The notes: a model not told the origin generated them from the sequence alone. Positions 15,543 through 23,754 are shown, counted from the stretch's first letter. The stretch is DNA of 36,591 nt from Mycolicibacterium hodleri (GCF_025822245.1 NZ_JACKTL010000010.1:21720-58310); one strand, 5' to 3'. Made by a program: numbers and translations.

Positions 15543-18199
15543 TCGCAACCTGGACACTGGGGCTGCTGCGCCGCCGCCGCGGCCGGCTGGCCGCGACCGC
15601 CGCCGGCATCGCCGCCGCGGTCGCTTTGTTGGCCTGCCTGGGCAGTTTCCTGGCCGCCGCCCAAGGCTCGATGACGGCCCGCGCCACCGGCAGTGTGAGC
15701 GTCGACTGGCAGGTCGAAGCCCAGCCCAACGCCCAACCATCGGCCGTGCTGACCACGGTGGCGTCGGCACCCGGTGTGCTCGCGGCGCTGTCGGTCGGGT
15801 TCGCCCACTCCACCGGGCTCACCGCGCAGACCGGGGGTAGTACCCAAACAACGGGCCCGGCAATGGTGTTGGGCGTTCCGCCGAATTACCGCCAGCAGTT
15901 TCCCGACGTGATGCGCACCCTCGTCGGCGCCGACACGGGGGTGCTGCTCGCTCAACAAACGGCCGCCAACCTGCACGTGGCACCCGGTGACACCGTCTCG
16001 ATCGGGCGGGCGGGACTGGCCCCGGTCGACCTTGTGATCGGCGGAGTCGTCGACCTGCCGCAAGCGGACTCCTTGTTCCAAAACGTCGGCGCGCCGGTCG
16101 GAACGCAACCGGCCGCACCGCCGGACAACGTCCTGATCCTGAGCCAAGTCCAGTGGCACAGCGTGTTCGACCCGTTGACGGCGACCCGACCCGACCTGGC
16201 CGACACTCAGATCCACACTGCCCTGGACCACGCCCTGCCGCCCGATCCGGGGTCGGCCTACACCCAGGTCAGCGCCGCGGCGCACAACCTGGAAGCCCGC
16301 AGCGCTGGGGCAGCGCGCGTCGGAGACAACCTCGGCGCGGCCCTGGACGCCGCCCGCGGTGACGCCGCCTACGCCCGGGTGCTGTTCTTGTTCCTTGGCC
16401 TGCCCGCCGCCGTCCTGGCAGCCCTGTTGACCGCTACCGTCGTGACCGCCGGCGCCGACCGTCGACGACGCGACCAGGCGCTGCTGCGCGCCCGCGGCGC
16501 CTCCCAAGCACAACTCATTCGTCTGGCCGCGGCCGAGGCCCTCGTCGTCGGAAGCATTGGCAGCGCCGTTGGTCTGGCTGCTGCGGCGCTGGTCGGTCTG
16601 GCCGCATTCGGATCACCCAGCCTGGGCACTGACACTTCGACTGCGATTGGATGGGCCGCGGGGTCAGCCGGCGTCGGGTTGGCGATCGCCGCCGTGACGG
16701 TCCTGACCCCGGCGTGGCGTGACCTGCGCGAAGGCACCGTCGCCACGGCCCGCGCCGGTCTGCGCAGAACCCAGCCCCCACGCTGGACCCGATACGGCAT
16801 CGACATCGTGGTGCTAGCCGCCTCCGGCGCGCTGTTCTGGCTCACCGGGCGCGGCGGTTATCAGATCGTGCTGGCCCCCGAAGGGGTCCCGGCGATCTCG
16901 GTGTCCTACTGGGCGTTCGTCAGCCCCGCCCTGCTGTGGATCGGCGCCGCGCTGCTGGCGTGGCGGTTGGCCGATCTGCTCCTGGGCCGCGGCTGGCCCG
17001 TCGTCGCACGCGCCCTAAGACCCGTGGCCGGATCCTTGTCGCGGATCGTCGCTCACTCCCTGTCGCGGCAGCGGGCACCGCTGGCGCGGGCCGTGGTGTT
17101 GTTGGCGCTCGCGCTGGCCTTCGCGGCTTCCACCGCAACGTTCAACGCCACCTATCAAGCGCAGGCCGACGTCGACGCTCAACTGACCAACGGGGCCGAC
17201 GTCACCGTCACCCAACCTCCCGGCACGGCGGTGGGCCCCGGCGCGGGCGCGGCGCTGGCCGCCATCCCCGGGGTGCGGGCGGTCGAACCGCTGCAACATC
17301 GCTTCGCCTATATCGGAGCCGACTTGCAAGACCTCTACGGTGTCAACCCGACCAGCATCACCCAGGTCACCGCCCTGCAGGACAACTACTTTCACGGCGG
17401 CACCGTTGCCCAGTTGATGCACCAGCTGGCAACCCAGCCCGATTCGTTGCTGGTCAGCGAGGAAACCGTCACGGACTTCCAACTCCAGCCCGGTGACACC
17501 GTCAACCTGCGCCTGCCTGATGCCCGCACCCACCAACTCACCACCGTCGGGTTCCACTACATCGGTGTCGTCACCGAATTCCCCACGGCTCCCAAGGACA
17601 GCTTCTTCGTCGCCAACGCTGCATACGTCGCCCAGCACACCGGTAGCGACGCCATCGGGGCCTTCCTCGTCGACACCGGCGGCCGCAACACCACCGCAGT
17701 CGCCAACCAAATCCACATCACGGTCGGAACGGCGGCGACAGTCACCGACATCGCCGCCACCCGCAACCGTGTCGGGTCGAGTCTGACCGCGGTCAACCTC
17801 GCCGGCCTCACCCGCATCGAGCTCGGGTTCGGACTCGTCCTGGCGGCCGCGTCCGGAGCCCTCGTCCTCGCACTGGGACTCACCGAGCGACGGCGCAGCT
17901 TCGTCATCGCCAAAGCACTCGGAGCGACCCGCCGACACCTGCGGTCCTTCGTACTAGCCGAAGCCGCGATCCTGATCGCCTGCGGCCTGACCGCCGGCGC
18001 CGTCCTCGGCTGGGCGCTGTCGCACATGCTGGTAACCGTGCTCACCGGCGTCTTCGACCCACCACCGTCAGGATTGACGGCTCCCTGGAGCTACCTCACC
18101 GCAACCGCCGCCGCAATCATCCTCGCAATCGGCGTCGCGTCGGCCACCACCATTCGGCTCGCGCGACGCTCGCCCCCCACCCTGCTGGGCGAACTCTAG
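15539..18199 (+). CDS. FtsX-type ABC permease with two membrane modules
   Basis: 886 residues. An N-terminal membrane helix (about 17-40) is followed by an extracytoplasmic domain. A first FtsX core of three helices carries the coupling stretch RRRRDQALLRARGAS. A second extracytoplasmic domain (about 535-740) leads to a second FtsX core with ERRRSFVIAKALGATRRHLR. This is the fused layout of permeases such as those linked to LolCDE/MacB-like export or mechanotransmission. The frame is open far upstream, across both ATPase genes, but the GTG at 15539 overlaps the ATPase stop codon (GTGA) and gives a sensible start, [16 protein letters not shown]. It probably exports or extracts a lipid-linked or protein substrate; the substrate is unknown. 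Confidence 0.9.
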   Translation: MIATWTLGLLRRRRGRLAATAAGIAAAVALLACLGSFLAAAQGSMTARATGSVSVDWQVEAQPNAQPSAVLTTVASAPGVLAALSVGFAHSTGLTAQTGGSTQTTGPAMVLGVPPNYRQQFPDVMRTLVGADTGVLLAQQTAANLHVAPGDTVSIGRAGLAPVDLVIGGVVDLPQADSLFQNVGAPVGTQPAAPPDNVLILSQVQWHSVFDPLTATRPDLADTQIHTALDHALPPDPGSAYTQVSAAAHNLEARSAGAARVGDNLGAALDAARGDAAYARVLFLFLGLPAAVLAALLTATVVTAGADRRRRDQALLRARGASQAQLIRLAAAEALVVGSIGSAVGLAAAALVGLAAFGSPSLGTDTSTAIGWAAGSAGVGLAIAAVTVLTPAWRDLREGTVATARAGLRRTQPPRWTRYGIDIVVLAASGALFWLTGRGGYQIVLAPEGVPAISVSYWAFVSPALLWIGAALLAWRLADLLLGRGWPVVARALRPVAGSLSRIVAHSLSRQRAPLARAVVLLALALAFAASTATFNATYQAQADVDAQLTNGADVTVTQPPGTAVGPGAGAALAAIPGVRAVEPLQHRFAYIGADLQDLYGVNPTSITQVTALQDNYFHGGTVAQLMHQLATQPDSLLVSEETVTDFQLQPGDTVNLRLPDARTHQLTTVGFHYIGVVTEFPTAPKDSFFVANAAYVAQHTGSDAIGAFLVDTGGRNTTAVANQIHITVGTAATVTDIAATRNRVGSSLTAVNLAGLTRIELGFGLVLAAASGALVLALGLTERRRSFVIAKALGATRRHLRSFVLAEAAILIACGLTAGAVLGWALSHMLVTVLTGVFDPPPSGLTAPWSYLTATAAAIILAIGVASATTIRLARRSPPTLLGEL

Positions 18200-18423
18200 A
18201 CCGCGCGCCGCTTTGGATGCATGGATGCGGGTTTGCTGTGGCGAGCGACAACGGGGGTGCGTTCTCTACGATTGGTTACCGGTGTGTTCGACGGGGATAC
18301 GCCCCGTAGCGGTCGACGCCCGGGCGTGGAAGACCTACGCGGATCGGCACCGGTCACCCGCGCCTCCGGATGTGCCATCTGCATCAGTCCCGCCGCGTTC
18401 CAAAAGCCCCGGTGCGCTGCGCG

Positions 18424-18522
18424 GCCATCGTGGACCGGTTGACTTCGCCGGGCAACATCATCGAAGCCGACACCGAGTCCCACCGCCTGGCCCACGCCCG
18501 CGCAACCATAGCCACCACCTAA
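18424..18522 (+). pseudogene. Remnant of an IstB-like ATPase C-terminus (IS21 family)
   Basis: About 33 codons read AAIVDRLTSPGNIIEADTES and then HRLAHARATIATT followed by a stop. The wording fits the C-terminal end of IstB, the ATP-binding helper of IS21-type elements (AxxVDRL-xx-Ixx-DSYRL). No upstream part of istB and no istA is recognisable. It marks an old insertion at the start of the decayed region. Confidence 0.45.
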
Positions 18523-18538
18523 CCGCGACAGACCTCCC

Positions 18539-18970
18539 TCATAGTAGGGACGACGTGGGGGACGAACTCGGCAGCACTCCCTGACACCCAGTCGCTGCCC
18601 GACCCCGTCGTGCATTGACGCGATCGGAGGCGGCCATGAGCTGTAACCGCTGATCCAGCAACTCGTCGAAGACCCTCATCGGGGGAACGTCTCCGTACAC
18701 GCCGTCAGCGGCGCGATACGCGACCAGCACCCGCAACTCCAGGTCAATGATCGTCACCGTCGAACGAAGCCACACAAAAAACCCCTCTTCGACATTGCCT
18801 CCGATCAACAAATCAGAGGCAGGAGCAACGGTCAAGGTATCACCGCCCGCCGTGAGAACCTCGTCATACGACGAATGCGACGCTGGCCTCATCCCGCTTC
18901 CCGCGACTCGGCTCGTCATCTCCACGATCCCGGATTTGGCGGCGCGAGCTTGAGCATCACCACATGACAC
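18539..18970 (-). CDS. Hypothetical protein, uncertain
   Basis: A 143-codon frame with reasonably protein-like wording in the middle (FFVWLRSTVTIIDLELRVLVAYRAADGVYG) but a Ser-rich end and no clear ribosome site. No family is recognised. It lies in a decayed region between an IstB remnant and a fetB-like pseudogene, so it may be a fragment of a lost gene. The rest of 18200-19175 holds no other gene that I can support. Confidence 0.3.
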   Translation of the reverse strand: MSCGDAQARAAKSGIVEMTSRVAGSGMRPASHSSYDEVLTAGGDTLTVAPASDLLIGGNVEEGFFVWLRSTVTIIDLELRVLVAYRAADGVYGDVPPMRVFDELLDQRLQLMAASDRVNARRGRAATGCQGVLPSSSPTSSLL

Positions 18971-19175
18971 GCCGTCTCACTAAAAGGGGGGCCAAGTAAC
19001 TCAGTCGGGACGGGGCCGATTTCCCTTGACACAATCAGGGATCTGGGCCTTCGCCGCCGCCACGCACTGCGAACCCACCCACCTGAATACCGGCGTCGGC
19101 GTCGGCGAGAACACGGTGACCGCCAGGCCGCAGCCAACCGCACCTTCAACAAGGTCGTGGGTCAGCTTTACTGTG

Positions 19176-19650
19176 GTGCCGTTGATTGGGGTCGCCCTCG
19201 TTCCGGTGTTCGGAATCGTGCTCGGCGGCACGATGACCGCCGCCGCCCTGGCCGTCCGTCGTGCACTCGACGCGTTAAGCCAGCGATCCGGCGAAGTCGA
19301 GGCGGCGTTGAGTCTTGGCCTTTCCGAACGTGACTCGCGCATGGAGGTCATCGAGCGGCCGCTCAGCGACGCCTTGCTTCCCAACCTGGACCAAGCCCGC
19401 ACCGCCGGTCTGGTCACGCTGCCCGGCGCGTTCGTCGGTGTGTTACTGGCGACGGGATCCGCGGCCCAGGCCGGGCGCAGTCCAAGTGATGGTCTTCGTC
19501 TCGCTTCTGCTCGCGCAAGCGTGCGGTGTCGCGGTCACCGGTGAGCTGGTCGCACGCGGCCACATAGCCCGCCGTGCGTCGGCTGCCCACATGTCTCGGG
19601 TTTGGGTTCACCGTGCTGCCCGGCTCATCCCCAAGATGATCCGCCGCTAA
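19176..19650 (+). pseudogene. Decayed fetB-like (UPF0014) iron-export permease
   Basis: The reading starts abruptly in the middle of the FetB family: VPLIGVALVPVFGIVLGGTM corresponds to the central membrane segment of E. coli FetB. It continues with the conserved coupling stretch SLGLSERDSRMEVIERPLSDALLPN and LDQARTAGLVTLPGAFVGVLLATG. Near 19475-19480 the frame shifts by one base; the last membrane segment (VQVMVFVSLLLAQACGVAVTG) continues in the next frame to the stop at 19650. About the first 120 residues are absent, and no fetA ATPase is nearby. It is a non-functional remnant. Confidence 0.75.
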
Positions 19651-19684
19651 TCGGTCGATCCCGCCCATGGAGGGGTCGACCGAT
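19650..19684 (+). terminator. Strong hairpin after the fetB-like remnant
   Basis: A 13-bp stem (19650-19662 with 19672-19684; one G-T pair) around a 9-nt loop, starting on the last base of the remnant's stop codon. There is no T-tract, as is usual for mycobacterial intrinsic terminators. It could also end transcripts arriving from the minus-strand gene at 19765. Confidence 0.6.
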
Positions 19685-19764
19685 CAGGGGTGGGACCTGG
19701 CGCCGACGGACCGGTGTGGTGTGCGTGAGTCACCGTGACTGGTCAGTGCGAGGCCCGGTTCGGG

Positions 19765-20187
19765 TCAGCCGCCGCCTGGTGACTCGCGCTCGCCACCTGG
19801 CTGGTCCGGGTCTGCGCCGTTGGTGCGGTGTGAGTCGCCGCGGTCAGAGCCCCCGTCGTCTGACCCGCCTGAATCGTCACCTTCACGGTGACCGCTGTAG
19901 CTCTCGCCGTAGCCGTCACTGCCGTAGCCGTGGTGCTCGCCGCCGACTTCAGAACCCAACGCAAACCCGGCGACGAAGATCGATCCGACGATGAACAGTG
20001 CGGCGGCGGCCGCCACCAACACCGCCGCGACCTGTCCGGCGCGACCGCGGGGACGAATCCTGTCCCAGCGCGAGGCCGGCGGCGACGACGCAGCTTCGGC
20101 GGGGGGCGCCACCGGGGGTGTGGTGGTGTCGTCGCCGACGTCGGGTGTCATCTTCTCGGGGTCGTCGGTCATGTCGGTGGATCCCAT
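19765..20187 (-). CDS. Single-span membrane protein with Gly/Asp/His-rich tail
   Basis: 140 residues. A Pro/Thr-rich cytoplasmic start is followed by RIRPRGRAG, one membrane segment (VAAVLVAAAAALFIVGSIFV, about 53-77), and an extracytoplasmic tail rich in Gly, Asp, Ser and His (HHGYGSDGYG, GHREGDDSGG). The tail could bind divalent metals, but no known motif is present. ATG at 20187 or 20172 may be the start. It begins 16 bp after the stop codon of the larger DUF347 gene on the same strand, so the two form an operon under the regulon box at 21448-21480. Confidence 0.7.
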   Translation of the reverse strand: MGSTDMTDDPEKMTPDVGDDTTTPPVAPPAEAASSPPASRWDRIRPRGRAGQVAAVLVAAAAALFIVGSIFVAGFALGSEVGGEHHGYGSDGYGESYSGHREGDDSGGSDDGGSDRGDSHRTNGADPDQPGGERESPGGG

Positions 20188-20203
20188 CGCGTCGGGTAAA
20201 GAG

Positions 20204-21439
20204 TCACTGGAGGGCGGTCAGAAGGTCGTTGAGGTTCTGCGTCTCGGTGGCCGGATCGGGGTGGGCATCGCGTATCGAGGTCAAGACGGCGTCGATGCGT
20301 CCGTCGACGGCCGTCCAGGTCGTGCCGTCCATGGCTTTGAGCTTGAGCTGCGCATCGTCCCATGCGGTTTCGAGGTTCTTCGCGCCCGCGGTCGCCCCCG
20401 GCTGGTCTCCCGCAGTCACCTTGGTGAGCATGTCCTGGGTGAGGGTGCGAAAGGTGGCCACGTCGGCGGCGGGGAATGCGGCGGTCGCCTGCCCAGGAGC
20501 AATGGCGGTGATCGTCACGGGAGCCTCGGCTCCGGGAGGCGCGCCGTGAGGTTGGGCGTGCGCCCAGGTCATCAGTGCACCGGTGGCGACGGCGACGGCC
20601 GCAAAGTAGCCGAGCATGACTTTCTCGCGATCTGGGTTCTGTGTGCGTGGCGGGCCAGTCGCCTCGATGACGTCGGCGCGGGTCACAGTCAGGTAGATGA
20701 CGGTGGCCAAGATGGCGGCAAGGAAGATCACGCTGGTGATGGCAACACCCAGTCCGAGCCCTTGCTGATCCTTTGGGAACCCGAGCCAGTCACCGAGATT
20801 GGCGCCCAGTGGACGGGTCAGAATGTAGGCCAGCCAGAACGACAGCACGGCGTTCGCGCCCAGCTTCCAGCCGGCGACGACGGCGATGATCAGTCCGGCA
20901 GGAAGCAGCACCGCAACACCGGGACTCCATCCGGTGAGTTCCAGGGTCCAGTCGCCGGCGGCGGTGCCCAGTGCGAAGGTGACCAGGATGGCCAGCCAGT
21001 AGAACAGCTCGCGGGGAAGGGTGGTGATGCTGTGGATGGACAACGTCCGTTCCTTGGCCCACCACACTCCGAAGACGACGGCGAGGATCGCGGCGAACAC
21101 ACTGGTGCTCAGCGCCAACGGGACGCCGATGTCGTCGGTGAGGATGTCGGTGTAGAGGGTGCCGGTCACGCTGACCACGACCACGGTGAGCCAGTACACG
21201 AACGGTGTGTAGCGGTTCAGGGTCAGCTGCCAGGCCAGGACGACCGCGAGCACCACGGTGAAGATGATTGCGGTGAGGTTCAGGCCGACGCCGAGGGTCA
21301 TGTTGATCCAGTCGGCGAAGCTTTCGCCGACGGTGGTGCACAAAATCTTGATCACCCAGAACCACACGGTGATTTCTGGGACCTTGCTCAACATTTCTCG
21401 GGGTTTCTTGACCGCCGCTGATCGCGTTGTCTCGCTCAT
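20204..21439 (-). CDS. DUF347 (COG4705-type) membrane protein fused to an extracytoplasmic helical domain
   Basis: 411 residues. Residues 1-260 form the DUF347 membrane module with the four repeat cores TTVGESFADWI, VTGTLYTDIL, ALGTAAGDWTLE and RPLGANLGDWL. A ninth membrane segment (VMLGYFAAVAVATGALMTW) then leads to about 110 soluble residues, mostly helical and Ala/Asp/Lys-rich, containing FRTLTQDMLTKV. This extra domain is absent from the paralogue at 12412-13284. The ATG at 21439 has no ribosome site but lies 8 nt after TAGGTT, which predicts a leaderless transcript, so upstream in-frame starts are rejected. Function is unknown; a sensor or helical solute-binding role for the extra domain is speculation. 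Confidence 0.85.
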   Translation of the reverse strand: MSETTRSAAVKKPREMLSKVPEITVWFWVIKILCTTVGESFADWINMTLGVGLNLTAIIFTVVLAVVLAWQLTLNRYTPFVYWLTVVVVSVTGTLYTDILTDDIGVPLALSTSVFAAILAVVFGVWWAKERTLSIHSITTLPRELFYWLAILVTFALGTAAGDWTLELTGWSPGVAVLLPAGLIIAVVAGWKLGANAVLSFWLAYILTRPLGANLGDWLGFPKDQQGLGLGVAITSVIFLAAILATVIYLTVTRADVIEATGPPRTQNPDREKVMLGYFAAVAVATGALMTWAHAQPHGAPPGAEAPVTITAIAPGQATAAFPAADVATFRTLTQDMLTKVTAGDQPGATAGAKNLETAWDDAQLKLKAMDGTTWTAVDGRIDAVLTSIRDAHPDPATETQNLNDLLTALQ

Positions 21440-21447
21440 GATTCGGG

Positions 21448-21480
21448 AACCTACGGAGGCGTCGCTGAGGCCCTGCTGAG
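21448..21480 (-). promoter_or_regulatory. Perfect regulon box and TANNNT -10; leaderless promoter
   Basis: Minus strand: CTCAGC-AGGGC-CTCAGC (21480 to 21464), 10 bp, then TAGGTT (21453 to 21448), 8 nt, then the ATG at 21439. This is one of the best boxes in the set. Confidence 0.75.
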
Positions 21481-21781
21481 AGCCGAAGTTCCAACGCGGG
21501 AGCAGGACATGTATGTACGTGGGGGCTTGGTGCGGGCTCACCCTGGCCGCCTGACCGCTCCCCACTTCTCATGCGGTCCCACTCACTTCACCCCGTCGGA
21601 CGACGCCGGAGGGATTGCGGGGCACCGCAGGGGGGTGATCACCCGGAGAAGGCGTCGATGTGTCGGGACAGCACGGGCGCCTAATCGGACCGTGTCGTTG
21701 AGCACGGTGGTCGTCGCCGCGTGGACGTTGGGCACGTTCGCCGTCAATCTCGACGAAACGCTGTGCTACTGCGTGAGTGAT
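21481..21781. other. Intergenic stretch upstream of the second DUF347 gene
   Basis: No gene is supported on either strand. Several frames are open by GC bias only. Together with the hairpins at 21782-21833 it fills the gap to dedA. Confidence 0.4.
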
Positions 21782-21833
21782 CGTGGTGTCCCGATTCGAG
21801 GACACCACGGACTGGAGGCAGGGTTGCCTCCAG
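21782..21833 (-). terminator. Two tandem hairpins downstream of dedA
   Basis: Hairpin one (21812-21833) pairs CTGGAGGCA with TGCCTCCAG around GGGT. Hairpin two (21782-21809) pairs CGTGGTGTCC with GGACACCACG around an 8-nt loop. Both stems are perfect and lie 29-80 bp after the dedA stop codon in its direction of transcription. Confidence 0.65.
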
Positions 21834-21861
21834 CGCCAGCATCGCCTGGCATCCGGGCGAT

Positions 21862-22503
21862 TCACTCGGCAGCGGTGACGTCACCGGTGGTGCACCCCGA
21901 GGGCTCGGAGCGGCGCCGGCGCCGACGGAGTGCCACCACGCCGGCGATCACGATGATCAGGACGGCGGCGCCGGCGATCAGATAACTCGGACCGCGCATC
22001 GCCTCCTCGGCTGCGTGCCAGTTGGCGCCGATCGCGTACCCGGCAACGGCCAGGGCCGCCGTCCACGGCAGACACCCCGCAACGGTGTAGAGCCCGAACC
22101 GCGCCGGTGCCATGCCCGCGATACCGGCAGGCAGCGAGATGAAGGTGCGGATCCCGGGGAGCAGCCGGGCCCAGAACACCGACGACGCCCCACGACGGAC
22201 GAACCAGTCCTGCGCCCGGTCGACGTCATCGGGACGCAGCAGGACGTAGCGTCCCCAGCGGCGCAGCGCCGGCCGGCCGCCGTAACGACCGGCCAGCCAC
22301 GCCAGATAGCTTCCCGCCACGTTGCCCACCGTGCCCGCCGCGATCACTGCCGCCAGGCTGGGGTGGGGCCCACTCACCGCACCTGCAGCCAGGGCACCGC
22401 CGAGCAACATCGTGACCTCCGAGGGCACCGGGACGCAGGCCGATTCCGCGGCCATCAGCAGGAAGATCGCGATCAGTCCGTAGGTGACGATCAGGTGTTG
22501 CAT
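21862..22503 (-). CDS. DedA-family membrane protein
   Basis: 213 residues. DedA/VTT proteins are membrane proteins implicated in lipid-carrier flipping and membrane homeostasis. Visible family signs are the acidic re-entrant loop ESACVPVPSEVTMLLGG and the arginine loop ARLLPGIRTFISLPAG. Several membrane segments follow, then a basic tail (RRRRRRSEPSG). The ATG at 22503 lies 7 nt after the -10-like CACGGT, giving a leaderless start; GTG 22512 is the alternative. It is divergent from the glycosidase-PAP2-kinase operon, with back-to-back regulon boxes between them. Confidence 0.92.
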   Translation of the reverse strand: MQHLIVTYGLIAIFLLMAAESACVPVPSEVTMLLGGALAAGAVSGPHPSLAAVIAAGTVGNVAGSYLAWLAGRYGGRPALRRWGRYVLLRPDDVDRAQDWFVRRGASSVFWARLLPGIRTFISLPAGIAGMAPARFGLYTVAGCLPWTAALAVAGYAIGANWHAAEEAMRGPSYLIAGAAVLIIVIAGVVALRRRRRRSEPSGCTTGDVTAAE

Positions 22504-22510
22504 GATCACC

Positions 22511-22543
22511 ACCGTGGTCGACGCCCGCTGAGGTCCTGCTGAG
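22511..22543 (-). promoter_or_regulatory. Perfect regulon box and -10 for dedA
   Basis: Minus strand: CTCAGC-AGGAC-CTCAGC (22543 to 22527), 10 bp, then CACGGT (22516 to 22511), 7 nt, then ATG. It is almost the same box as at 21464-21480. Confidence 0.7.
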
Positions 22544-22566
22544 AAGGCACCGAGGCCAGGTGCGGC

Positions 22567-22599
22567 CTCAGCGTGGTCTCAGCAAGTGCAGCCGACTCT
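22567..22599 (+). promoter_or_regulatory. Perfect regulon box and -10 for the glycosidase-PAP2-kinase operon
   Basis: CTCAGC-GTGGT-CTCAGC (22567-22583), 10 bp, then GACTCT (22594-22599), 6 nt, then the ATG at 22606. It diverges from the dedA box. Confidence 0.7.
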
Positions 22600-22605
22600 G
22601 ATGTC

Positions 22606-23754
22606 ATGCACCAGAGTCGTCACGGTTGCCCTGCGAGCCCCTCGGTCCGACGCAGACGCGGCTTCTGGGAACGCTGGAGCACCCGCTTCGGTGTGATCGT
22701 CGTTCTGCTGGGCGTTGTCGGTGGCGGCCTGTACGCCAACGTCGAATCGGTCCCGGGTTACGCGCCATGGCAGGACAGGACCTCGACGGTGCTGCGCCAA
22801 CTGGGGTTCGGTGCCGCCCTGGACACCTATGAGAACTGGCTGTACAGCAGGCACGCGCCGTCGAACACGCAGCCCGACGTGCGCGGTCTGATGGCCACCA
22901 CCACCGCCGCCGCGGCGCCGTATCGGTATCTCCCCCACCTCGCGGGCACCGCCGACCATCTCGGGTGGCACCCGATCCCGCGCCTCCCCGCCGAACGTCC
23001 AATGATCTACACCGCCCTGCTGCAGCCGGATCAGGGGCATCGCAGCGTGATCGTCGGTGTGGCGCTGCTGCGCACTCCCACCCTGACCGCGCATCTGATG
23101 GCCGGCACCGCTGAGCCGCCGGGCGCCCACTCGCCCGGACACATCCCGTCAGCGCAGCTTCCCGACGTGGTGGCCGCGTTCAACTCGGGCTTCAAGTCGA
23201 GTGCGCACCCGGGCGGATTCTTTCTCGACGGCACGGCGATTCGCCCACTCGAGGACGGCAAGGCCTCCGCCGTCATCGACGACCGCGGCCGGCTCACCGT
23301 CGGTCAGTGGGGCCGAGAAGTCTCGATGACACCACACGTCGTGGCGGTCCGGCAAAACTTGGCACTCGTCGTCGACGGCGGAGCGCCGGTGCCGGGTCTG
23401 GATCGCAACACCGATCGCCGATGGGGCAGCGCGCGCAATCAACTGCAATACACGTGGCGATCGGGCCTAGGCGTCACCTCCCACGGCGATCTGATCTACG
23501 CGGCAGGCGACAAGCTCACCCTCACCACCCTGGGTGCGGCGATGGTCCAGGCCGGCGTCGTCACGGGAATGGAACTCGACATCCACTCGGGACTGCAGTT
23601 CTTCAGCTCCTGGCGCGGGGACGGCACCGCAGCACCGCAGCCGCACCGCCTCTTGCCCAGCATGGTCGGGCCGTCGGAACGGTACGTGCACCCCGACATT
23701 CGCGACTTCTTCTACTTCACCACGAACGGGGATATCAGTGCAGCAACCAGGTAG
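22606..23754 (+). CDS. Membrane-anchored phosphodiester glycosidase-family protein (NAGPA-like)
   Basis: 382 residues. A basic start (RRRRGFWERW) and one membrane anchor (about 27-47) precede a long extracytoplasmic domain. The family's conserved AAFNSGFK motif lies near residue 190, with GGFFLDG shortly after and VVDGGAPVP and GMELDIHSG further on. Members remove or act on sugar phosphodiesters; bacterial ones are mostly uncharacterised and some act on cell-wall polymers. The ATG at 22606 is 6 nt after a -10, with no ribosome site, so leaderless; an upstream in-frame GTG at 22573 would lie inside the regulon box and is rejected. It is the first gene of an overlapping three-gene operon. Confidence 0.82.
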   Translation: MHQSRHGCPASPSVRRRRGFWERWSTRFGVIVVLLGVVGGGLYANVESVPGYAPWQDRTSTVLRQLGFGAALDTYENWLYSRHAPSNTQPDVRGLMATTTAAAAPYRYLPHLAGTADHLGWHPIPRLPAERPMIYTALLQPDQGHRSVIVGVALLRTPTLTAHLMAGTAEPPGAHSPGHIPSAQLPDVVAAFNSGFKSSAHPGGFFLDGTAIRPLEDGKASAVIDDRGRLTVGQWGREVSMTPHVVAVRQNLALVVDGGAPVPGLDRNTDRRWGSARNQLQYTWRSGLGVTSHGDLIYAAGDKLTLTTLGAAMVQAGVVTGMELDIHSGLQFFSSWRGDGTAAPQPHRLLPSMVGPSERYVHPDIRDFFYFTTNGDISAATR

